A DNA stretch of 64,000 nt, taken from the NCBI RefSeq assembly GCF_023617305.1, contig NZ_CP081485.1, forward strand, positions 372,001-436,000, written 5' to 3'. Positions 57,627 to 64,000 of this stretch are shown here, one piece after another. Position numbers and translations under genes: made by a program. Each line of letters opens with the position of its first letter. The first letter of the stretch is position 1. The notes beneath the pieces are model-generated. The model was not told the origin of the DNA and did no database searches. It was given only the letters and a program-made list of their open reading frames with translations. The DNA comes from Methanobrevibacter sp. TLL-48-HuF1 (lineage in GTDB: Archaea; Methanobacteriota; Methanobacteria; Methanobacteriales; Methanobacteriaceae).

Positions 57627-58997
57627 TCACCTGAAATTAACTAATTTTATTGCAGTTACAGGACAAATTGCCTCACACTGTCTGCAATAAATACAGTTTT
57701 CCTCATTAAAAGTAACTTTATCCCCTTCAAGTATCAATGCATCAGTCGGACAATTTTTAACACAAATTCCACAGCTTTGACATTTCTCACTGGCCAATGA
57801 AAAGTCAGCTTCCCTTTGGCCTTTCAGATCAGACCTGCTGAAGAACAAATCACATCCTTTACTATGGAAATAATCATCATAAGCTCGGATTGCTCCAAAC
57901 TGACAGTCTCCAACACATCTTCCACAGTAAACACATTTATTTTCATCTATGACAATTGGTTTTGGAGCATCAAGTGATATTGCACCAGTCGGACAACTGT
58001 TTAAACATTCACCACATGCAATACATTTTTTGTCAAATACTTCAATGCCTCGGTTTATCAAATAAGATTCAAACAGCTTGCCAAATTTTTTAATTTCAAT
58101 ATTTTCCCCTAAACTTAAATTCAACTCTCTGCTCATCATGTCATTGACATTATATTGAATATATCCCTCATAATCAGCATCATCAAATTCCAAAGATAAT
58201 GTTTTTGATATTTTCTTAAGAGAACCGTTTAATCCAATTAAATCAATAGATAATCTTTTCATATCCTTATCTACAATTTCAGAAACCATGTCATAAGACT
58301 TAATCTCACTATATAATTTAAATGCTTTTTTACGTGAAGAATATTTAATAGCTGTTGACGGACAGGAATGCATACACTCCTCACATCTTGCACAGTATCC
58401 AGGATTAATATAAGGCAATTTATTAGTTTTGGAAACATTGATTGCACCTGCTGCCGGACAAACTCTGGTACAAGTCATACAACCGATACAAATATCCTGG
58501 TTAACAATAATAACTTTTCCGCCTTTAACTGTTTTTGGAAGAAGCTGACCATATTTAATTGCATCAGTCGGACAGACTCTAAAACAATATCCGCATCTGA
58601 CACAGGTATCAGGATTTATTACACTGTAAGCTTCTCCAGTGTCAACTGCATGAATTTTAATTGAACCTGTTTTACATGCCTGAACACATGCCCCGCAGGA
58701 TTTACATAATTTTGTGTTGATATTTGGAACGTTTTCCTTAATTGGTTCTGCAATATCCACATCCATATGTATTGCATCATAAGGACAAGCATTACGACAT
58801 AATACACAACCAAAACAGGTACTTTTTATTTTAGTAAAACCGTCATTAGGATCAACATATATTGCTTCAATCGGACAGGACTCAAGACATGGCTTGTCTG
58901 TACAATTTGCACATTTGCTCTGATTAATTGAAGATTCAACATCTACATCCCTTAAAGGTCTTGGAGTTTTAGTATAACTATCAATCATAACACTCAA
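57627..58997 (-). CDS. ehaQ: Polyferredoxin with ten [4Fe-4S] motifs (EhaQ)
   Basis: A 456-aa electron carrier. I count ten cysteine motifs: a first of the form CANCTDKPCLESCP, then CFGCVLCRNACP, CKSCGACVQACK, CVRCGYCFRVCP, CIGCMTCTRVCP, CARCEECMHSCP, CIACGECLNSCP, CVYCGRCVGDCQ, CQSCGICVKNCP and CIYCRQCEAICP. Ten motifs match the published description of the larger Eha polyferredoxin. A ~100-residue spacer without Fe-S motifs (~210-310) separates six from four. Its ATG overlaps the ehaP stop by 4 bp. Confidence 0.9.
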   Translation of the reverse strand: MSVMIDSYTKTPRPLRDVDVESSINQSKCANCTDKPCLESCPIEAIYVDPNDGFTKIKSTCFGCVLCRNACPYDAIHMDVDIAEPIKENVPNINTKLCKSCGACVQACKTGSIKIHAVDTGEAYSVINPDTCVRCGYCFRVCPTDAIKYGQLLPKTVKGGKVIIVNQDICIGCMTCTRVCPAAGAINVSKTNKLPYINPGYCARCEECMHSCPSTAIKYSSRKKAFKLYSEIKSYDMVSEIVDKDMKRLSIDLIGLNGSLKKISKTLSLEFDDADYEGYIQYNVNDMMSRELNLSLGENIEIKKFGKLFESYLINRGIEVFDKKCIACGECLNSCPTGAISLDAPKPIVIDENKCVYCGRCVGDCQFGAIRAYDDYFHSKGCDLFFSRSDLKGQREADFSLASEKCQSCGICVKNCPTDALILEGDKVTFNEENCIYCRQCEAICPVTAIKLVNFR

Positions 58998-60037
58998 CCC
59001 ATAACTACCTCTTCATTTAAATTTGAAGCTTTGACTGTAACATTTACTATCTTTTCACCATTTTCATCCTCTTCTAAAGAGAATTTGGAAATGAAATATT
59101 TAATTGTTGAAAACGGACAGGACTGATAACAAATACTGCAGCGTAAACATTTATTTTCATTTCTCACAATAGTGTCATTCTTTTCATCAAAGGAAATTGC
59201 TTTAGTAGGGCAATCCGGAATACACATTTGACATTTCTTGCAGGTTTCACTATCCCAGTCAATAATTCTAATTTTAAGTCTGTTAATAGCATTAGTTAAT
59301 ATTTCTAAAGCTATCTCTTCATCAGATATTATTTCCAATGCTTTATCAAAAATATCGGAAAGAGGGAAATTATACTGTAAAAGCCTGTCTTTTTTCAGGG
59401 ACCTTAAATCCTCTTCCTTATTGTTAATGTATTTTTCAAGAAAAGTTACAACCTGAGCTATCAGCTCTTTTTGATCTTGGATATTGTCAACGAAAACTCC
59501 TTTCATAGCACCGTTTACCGGACAAACATCAAGACATTCTCCACATGAAATACATTTAAATGGATTTACAACAACCTTGCCGTCATCTTCAACATGGATT
59601 GCTCCGACAGGACATTGTTTCATACATTTTTTACATCTGATACAAAGATAATCGTCAATGATAAATTGTCTTTTAGAAGGAATAATATTAAATTCAGGCT
59701 TCAATAAATGATTTTCCCCACATTCTAAAGTTTTAGGTTCAGTCGGACAGACTTCTGCACAAAAACCGCATCTGATACAGGCAGATTTATTTATTATCGG
59801 ATAAGTAATGCCTTCCTTTGTTTCATCATCCTCATCACGAACTAATTTAATTGCATTTGGAGACGGACATGAAGAAATGCAAGCACCACAACCAATACAA
59901 TATTCTTTAATTACATTTGGAAAGTTTCTAAATCTGGATGGTTTTTCTACAATTTCCGGACTGGTTTTGGCATTAGTAAATCCCTGTGCCCATGCTTTTC
60001 TGGCAAAATCATAAATATACCACATCAAAGAAGACAT
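58994..60037 (-). CDS. ehaP: Polyferredoxin with six [4Fe-4S] motifs (EhaP)
   Basis: A 347-aa protein with six motifs: CIGCGACISSCP, CIRCGFCAEVCP, CIRCKKCMKQCP, CISCGECLDVCP, CKKCQMCIPDCP and CLRCSICYQSCP. Six matches the smaller polyferredoxin of the eha operon. Between motifs four and five is a ~75-residue helical spacer. It starts 1 bp after the ehaO stop codon. Electrons from the hydrogenase module probably pass through this protein to EhaQ or a soluble ferredoxin (inference). Confidence 0.9.
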   Translation of the reverse strand: MSSLMWYIYDFARKAWAQGFTNAKTSPEIVEKPSRFRNFPNVIKEYCIGCGACISSCPSPNAIKLVRDEDDETKEGITYPIINKSACIRCGFCAEVCPTEPKTLECGENHLLKPEFNIIPSKRQFIIDDYLCIRCKKCMKQCPVGAIHVEDDGKVVVNPFKCISCGECLDVCPVNGAMKGVFVDNIQDQKELIAQVVTFLEKYINNKEEDLRSLKKDRLLQYNFPLSDIFDKALEIISDEEIALEILTNAINRLKIRIIDWDSETCKKCQMCIPDCPTKAISFDEKNDTIVRNENKCLRCSICYQSCPFSTIKYFISKFSLEEDENGEKIVNVTVKASNLNEEVVMG

Positions 60038-60038
60038 T

Positions 60039-61163
60039 TTACCTTACCTCAAAAATATTTTTAGTAGTTGTATTGCCTTTTTTATCAGTAATAGCAACTC
60101 TTTCTGCACATGCAACACAAGGATCACTTGATGCATAAGTGGATACTGCATCTGCAACAGTAGCAACATCCTTAATCATATATTTTGCACAGGAATCCAT
60201 ATTTGAAATACTTGGAGTCCTGATGGAAATATGTTTAATTAAATTACCGTTGGTTTCAATCATATAACTTACTTCACCACGAGGAGCTTCATTTCTCCAT
60301 TCAGCATATCCTGATTTAATATCAACAGGAACACGAATATCTCCTTTAGGCATGTTTTCAATAGCTTGCCTGATTAAACTGATACACTCAGGTATTTCAT
60401 CAATCCTGTTTAAGGTTCTTGCATAATTGTCCCCTTCTTTTCTCCAGATGGTTTTAAAATCAAAGTGGTCGTTGTAAGTATAATGGTCTTCCCTTAAATC
60501 ATGCTTTAATCCGGATCCTCTTCCAATAGGACCTACAGCTTTTCCTTTAATAGCTTCTTTTTTAGTCATTACTCCAACATTGCGGGAACGCATTCCAATA
60601 GCTGGACCTTCTGCATAAATCTCTCTTAATCTTGGAATTCTCTCTTCAATAATTTTTAGATTATCAAGAATCGGTTTGAAATGACGTTCGTCAGCATCCA
60701 TTTTAACACCACCAACTACATTCCAGCCCATATTAACTCTGTTTCCAGTTAATAGTTCAATAGCATCCATTGCATACTCCCTTATATCTAAAGATTGCAT
60801 ATATAATGTTTCATGATCAATAGATTTGAAAAATGTGGAATTACCAAGTAAATGACTTTGAATTCTGTCTAATTCATTTGTAATAACTCTTAAAAACTGA
60901 GCTCTTAAAGGAGCATAAACTCCAGATATCCGTTCAATAGTTTCTGCAAATGATTGAGTATGCTCATAAGAACATATTCCGCAAACCCTTTCAGCTAAAT
61001 AAATACCTTTTTGCCAGGTTTTACCTTCTATTATCTTTTCAATTCCCCTATGAACATAACCATATTCAATTTCAGCTTTAACTACTTTTTCACCCTCAGT
61101 TTGAAGTTTTAGCCTTATCGGTTCTTTTAAATATGGATGAATCGGACCAATAGGTAATATCAT
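60039..61163 (-). CDS. ehaO: Eha [NiFe]-hydrogenase large subunit
   Basis: Catalytic subunit (374 aa) of the group 4 energy-converting hydrogenase. Both nickel-binding pairs are intact: Cys61 and Cys64 in [11 protein letters not shown], and Cys349 and Cys352 in [10 protein letters not shown]. Thirty residues after the last pair are typical of group 4 enzymes; the C-terminal processing peptide is not obvious. [13 protein letters not shown] and [11 protein letters not shown] form the conserved N-terminus. Complex I homologue: NuoD. It overlaps ehaN by 4 bp. Confidence 0.95.
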   Translation of the reverse strand: MILPIGPIHPYLKEPIRLKLQTEGEKVVKAEIEYGYVHRGIEKIIEGKTWQKGIYLAERVCGICSYEHTQSFAETIERISGVYAPLRAQFLRVITNELDRIQSHLLGNSTFFKSIDHETLYMQSLDIREYAMDAIELLTGNRVNMGWNVVGGVKMDADERHFKPILDNLKIIEERIPRLREIYAEGPAIGMRSRNVGVMTKKEAIKGKAVGPIGRGSGLKHDLREDHYTYNDHFDFKTIWRKEGDNYARTLNRIDEIPECISLIRQAIENMPKGDIRVPVDIKSGYAEWRNEAPRGEVSYMIETNGNLIKHISIRTPSISNMDSCAKYMIKDVATVADAVSTYASSDPCVACAERVAITDKKGNTTTKNIFEVR

Positions 61164-61609
61164 TTCTTTTCCCTCCCACGATTAGCAATAGCCTGTGGAC
61201 CTACAGCTAAAATTGCTTCTAAAATTTCATTAGGTCTTGGTGGACAACCAGGTATCTCTGCATCAACAGGTATAAAATCAGAAGCAGGAGCATAAACTTT
61301 TCCACCTTCCTGATTAAATACATCTCCTGATTGTGGACAGTTCCCAACAGCCACTACTATTTTTGGTTCAGGAGCTTTATCATAAACTCTCTTTAAATTA
61401 TCAACCCATTGCTCAGTAACAGCACCAGTCAATAATAAAACATCAGCTTCACGAGGATTGTTATGAACATAAATACCATATTGCTCTAAATCATATCTTG
61501 GAGAAGTTAATGCAACCAGTTCAACATCACACCCATTACATCCCCCACAATTCACAATACAAACATGAATTGAGCTTTTTCTCACAACATCCTTAATAGC
61601 ATTTAACAT
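61160..61609 (-). CDS. ehaN: Eha [NiFe]-hydrogenase small subunit
   Basis: A 149-aa NuoB-like small subunit. Cysteines for the proximal [4Fe-4S] cluster: Cys21-Cys24 (with Cys27 nearby), Cys91 in VGNCPQSG and Cys122 in IPGCPPRP. It passes electrons from the nickel site of EhaO to the polyferredoxins. The length is that of stand-alone group 4 small subunits. GAGAGG precedes the ATG. A 47-bp gap separates it from ehaM. Confidence 0.94.
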   Translation of the reverse strand: MLNAIKDVVRKSSIHVCIVNCGGCNGCDVELVALTSPRYDLEQYGIYVHNNPREADVLLLTGAVTEQWVDNLKRVYDKAPEPKIVVAVGNCPQSGDVFNQEGGKVYAPASDFIPVDAEIPGCPPRPNEILEAILAVGPQAIANRGREKK

Positions 61610-61656
61610 CTATAAGCCTCTCAAATTATTAATTATTATATTTATACTATTCATTA

Positions 61657-62049
61657 TTAATTAATATTTATATTCTTTAATAAATTAAATAACTCCTTTC
61701 TGCCATCATCTAAAGCAATATCATAAGATTTCCCACTAATAATCTCATCAGCTACTTTATTTTTAATCTCATCACCCTGTTCTACAGATAACAACTCCAA
61801 TGTATCTACATACCATGGCAATCTTAAATCAGCATCCAATCGTTCAAGCAAACATTTCTGATTAGCAATTTCCAATGTTCCATGTAATGCTTCTAAAGAA
61901 GACATATCTAATAAATCCATGAATAAATCTCCTAACTCTTCAGTTGTACAGCCAAATTCTCTTGAAAAAGGAATTATGATATCTTCTTGCCATTTAAAAC
62001 TTCTAATCACTCTTTTTTTCATTAAATTAAGTTTAGCTTTATTATCCAT
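61657..62049 (-). CDS. ehaM: Hydrophilic Eha subunit M (DUF1959-like)
   Basis: A 130-aa soluble, mostly helical protein without cysteine motifs (two cysteines only). NLMKKRVIRSFKWQEDIIIPFSREFGCTTEE in two parts and the later DADLRLPWYVDTLEL segment are the parts I remember as conserved in DUF1959/EhaM. Position between ehaL and ehaN agrees with the operon order. Structural or assembly role only guessed. Confidence 0.75.
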   Translation of the reverse strand: MDNKAKLNLMKKRVIRSFKWQEDIIIPFSREFGCTTEELGDLFMDLLDMSSLEALHGTLEIANQKCLLERLDADLRLPWYVDTLELLSVEQGDEIKNKVADEIISGKSYDIALDDGRKELFNLLKNININ

Positions 62050-62059
62050 ACAATCACAA

Positions 62060-62359
62060 CTAGATTAAATGCATTATCAAATAAACAATAACAGCAACAA
62101 CAATTCCCACCAATGTCTCCATTCTACCATATCCCGGTCTTTCACCCATTACAAAACCGGCTAAAAGAAGACCAATAGCTATTAAACTTTGAGAAAATTG
62201 ACAATTAATTGCCAACACCCAACCAATAACTGAAACTACACACATAACTACATTCAAACCTTTAACAACAAAAGGTTCTCCATGCTGTTTATAACTGTAT
62301 AATAATCCCAGTATTGACCCTATAATAAATGTAAGTAAATAAATTAAAAATTCAAACAT
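62060..62359 (-). CDS. ehaL: Eha membrane subunit L
   Basis: A 99-aa protein with three to four hydrophobic segments (~3-19, ~33-53, ~57-70 and ~80-98). Name by operon position between ehaK and ehaM. GAGAGGAT precedes the ATG. No functional residues recognised. Confidence 0.7.
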   Translation of the reverse strand: MFEFLIYLLTFIIGSILGLLYSYKQHGEPFVVKGLNVVMCVVSVIGWVLAINCQFSQSLIAIGLLLAGFVMGERPGYGRMETLVGIVVAVIVYLIMHLI

Positions 62360-62369
62360 AATATCCTCT

Positions 62370-62627
62370 CTAAATTGGTCTAAATCTTATTATAAATAAA
62401 CATATGATAATTATAAAAGTTATAACAAAAAATAACTTTTCCAAATTCTCAATATGGTGAGAAAAATGTCCTTTAAGAGTTAAAATAATCAATGCAGTAC
62501 ACATTACCATTAAAATAATCATATATCCAATTAAAGTTGTATGAAGGAAAGTAGTTATTAAAGTAAGAACTACTGCACCAAATCCCACTAAAGAAGTTAA
62601 ATATATTGTAGATTTATCATTCATCAT
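62370..62627 (-). CDS. ehaK: Eha membrane subunit K
   Basis: About 85 residues with three hydrophobic helices (~8-25, ~29-50 and ~62-82). Name by operon position. GAGGT lies before the ATGATG at 62627-62622, so one of these is the start rather than the upstream TTG at 62642; the gene then begins just after the ehaJ stop. Confidence 0.7.
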   Translation of the reverse strand: MMNDKSTIYLTSLVGFGAVVLTLITTFLHTTLIGYMIILMVMCTALIILTLKGHFSHHIENLEKLFFVITFIIIICLFIIRFRPI

Positions 62628-62634
62628 CTCAACC

Positions 62635-63495
62635 TCATACAAATATCATTAAAAGTGTTCCAACAAAACAAATTGCTCCAATCGTTATTTGAGTCATGAC
62701 AGAATGGTTTGGATTCAACATTGGAGTTACAGCATTAATAAATCCAGTGATAAATGTTATAATTATCATTCCTAAAGCATAATAAACTGGAGATAACGGT
62801 CCAAAGAATATTGTTAAAAATACCCAAAGCATTACATACCATGAAACGGACTCTGAAAACATTATGAATCCTTTTAAAAATCCAAAATGTTCTGTTTCGA
62901 ATCCGGAAACTAAATCTTTACCTTTTGTAATTCCAAATGGAGAATAAGGAGATTTAGATATAATCAGCATAAAGAACATTAATGCCGCTAAAGGAATAGA
63001 AAATGCCAAAGGACCATGAACACCCTGATATGCTATGATTTTTCCAATATTCATAGAATCTGTTTTTAAATAAACAAGAACAATAGCGGCAAATAATGGA
63101 AGTTCAGTAGCTGCAGATAAAACTGCCCTTACACAACTCAATTTACCATAAGGAGAACCTGAACTTGAACCTGAATTATGCTCCACGATTTTATAGACAG
63201 CATAAACACCAAACAGGATAAGTAATGAATTATGAGTTACAGGACCTACAATAACACCAACAACCCAAATTATAGCTAAAATAACAACAATACCAATATA
63301 AAATGGCATTGCAGCAGTTTTTGGAAATGAAGATTCTTTAAAAAAGAACTTTAAAGAATGTAATAAATGCTGAACTATTGGAGGGCCTGGCCTAAGCTGA
63401 ATACGAGCCATGATTTTTCTGTGCAAACCTAAAAGCAAACTACCTGCAAGGAATGCGATTATTACATTAATTAAAATATCTGCCATCAAATTCAT
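62635..63495 (-). CDS. ehaJ: Eha membrane subunit J (NuoH-like)
   Basis: Conserved membrane subunit of 286 aa with seven to eight helices, homologous to NuoH/HyfC, which connects hydrogenase module and ion channel. The loop [19 protein letters not shown] is the signature near the N-terminus, followed by FFKESSFPK. Later [14 protein letters not shown] gives the acidic quinone-site equivalent. Name by operon order and homology. Confidence 0.92.
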   Translation of the reverse strand: MNLMADILINVIIAFLAGSLLLGLHRKIMARIQLRPGPPIVQHLLHSLKFFFKESSFPKTAAMPFYIGIVVILAIIWVVGVIVGPVTHNSLLILFGVYAVYKIVEHNSGSSSGSPYGKLSCVRAVLSAATELPLFAAIVLVYLKTDSMNIGKIIAYQGVHGPLAFSIPLAALMFFMLIISKSPYSPFGITKGKDLVSGFETEHFGFLKGFIMFSESVSWYVMLWVFLTIFFGPLSPVYYALGMIIITFITGFINAVTPMLNPNHSVMTQITIGAICFVGTLLMIFV

Positions 63496-63502
63496 AATAC
63501 CA

Positions 63503-63718
63503 CTAATATCCTGTAAATGGTTCTTTTATCCTTTCTTCCTTATCATCTTTTCTTGGTTTAGCCATTGTTAATAAACCTAAACCTAAAATCCATAATGGAA
63601 TTCCGAAAATAGCTATTACATACACAATCCAACTAGCCATATCAAATATTAAAGCAGCCAATATAGCTAATGTAGAGATTAGCAATAATATAATACTTAT
63701 AATTTTTTGAATATCCAT
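63503..63718 (-). CDS. ehaI: Eha membrane subunit I
   Basis: A 71-aa protein with two hydrophobic helices (~5-25 and ~29-52) and a charged C-terminus ([15 protein letters not shown]). Name by position between ehaH and ehaJ. Start ATG 63718, 7 bp after the ehaH stop. Confidence 0.72.
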   Translation of the reverse strand: MDIQKIISIILLLISTLAILAALIFDMASWIVYVIAIFGIPLWILGLGLLTMAKPRKDDKEERIKEPFTGY

Positions 63719-63725
63719 ACTCTCA

Positions 63726-64000
63726 CTACCATAAAACTAATAATAAAATTTCCACTGCTCTAATAATAACAAATAATGAACTTAAATGAATAATAACTAA
63801 AAATGGAGAACCGGGAGTTCTAAACATTTCAGCTTTACTTGCAAAGAACGGTGCAACACCACACTCCCCTAAAATTCCAAGTAACATCAATAAAGCACCA
63901 AAAATCATCATTGGAGTTGCATGCATTTGATTTAATACTAACAAACTTAATGTTCCGGAAGAAGCAAGAACAATAGCTGCTCCACCAAATAACGGTAAAC
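63726..64000 (-). CDS. ehaH: C-terminal part of Eha membrane subunit H, cut by the window edge
   Basis: The frame is open to the right edge of the window and contains no clear start, so only the C-terminal ~91 residues are present. The TTG at 63944 is internal. Three hydrophobic helices are visible. The segment [22 protein letters not shown] looks like a truncated antiporter-type subunit. Position before ehaI and ehaJ gives the name. Confidence 0.75.
   Translation of the reverse strand, partial: LPLFGGAAIVLASSGTLSLLVLNQMHATPMMIFGALLMLLGILGECGVAPFFASKAEMFRTPGSPFLVIIHLSSLFVIIRAVEILLLVLW

Noticed and set aside
53808-63944. Assignment of the hydrogenase genes to the ehb operon
   Set aside because: Polyferredoxins with six and ten clusters and the Ftr homologue and kinase at the end fit eha; ehb has a much larger polyferredoxin (about 14 clusters).

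Overview
The window looks like the chromosome of a hydrogenotrophic methanogen of the order Methanobacteriales, most likely a gut-type Methanobrevibacter (M. smithii-like). The evidence is strongly AT-rich DNA, GGTGAT/GGAGG ribosome sites, an Eha energy-converting [NiFe]-hydrogenase operon, archaeal glycerol-1-phosphate dehydrogenase, CofC for coenzyme F420, ribosomal protein L15e, archaeal-type aminoacyl-tRNA synthetases, and very large secreted beta-helix 'adhesin-like' proteins. Genus is inferred from gene content; no alignment was run.

Layout. 1-452 is the tail of a transposase running in from the left edge. 833-3734 (minus) is metY-nifS-nifU (homocysteine synthesis, sulfur mobilisation, Fe-S scaffold), preceded by two tandem promoter/operator modules. 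4048-10245 is a 2065-residue adhesin-like protein. 10460-14645 holds an iron-sulfur flavoprotein and a cysteine block on the minus strand: cysK, cysE, a cysteine-rich HTH regulator, tRNA-Cys and cysS. 14792-22874 is housekeeping (nth, aroA, a methyltransferase, valS, pheT). 22987-31103 holds YjbQ, a DUF4143-type ATPase between two copies of the YjbQ 5' region, and two more adhesin-like proteins. 31114-38882 is core metabolism (rpiA, UPF0179, egsA; proS-cofC-thiD), a Tau/Ssu-type ABC transporter without a binding protein, and a CPBP protease. 38902-42801 is a P1B-type metal ATPase with a small partner, then stomatin/NfeD. 42953-46123 is fdhD and a carboxymuconolactone-decarboxylase-like gene, split by a ~2 kb integrated element. 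46184-47798 is COG1325, L15e and a DUF3795 protein. 48077-53147 is a five-gene peptide/nickel-type ABC transporter. 53160-64000 (minus) is the distal half of the eha operon, from the C-terminus of EhaH through EhaR, followed by Ftr-like, PfkB-kinase, polyferredoxin and CBS genes.

How it fits together. The two sulfur clusters share a promoter architecture: TATA box, then a TGTTATA/TATAACA palindrome at the expected transcription start. This points to one sulfur or cysteine regulon, and the cysteine-rich HTH protein encoded after cysE is the obvious candidate regulator (inference). The eha block couples H2 oxidation and ion flow to ferredoxin reduction, and its Ftr-like gene ties it to the first C1 steps of methanogenesis.

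Most notable: (1) a 38-bp direct-repeat pair (37/38) spanning the ends of fdhD and the CMD gene and bounding a RhuM gene plus a frameshifted integrase relic, which reads as an attL/attR pair; (2) the duplicated operator modules before metY and their relative before cysK; (3) DtxR-like palindromes flanking the TATA box of the metal-ATPase operon; (4) an array of AAGTAATACTT palindromes before the nickel/peptide transporter; (5) a four-unit C-terminal cassette shared by two adhesins, and an almost identical 89-bp segment inside one of them.
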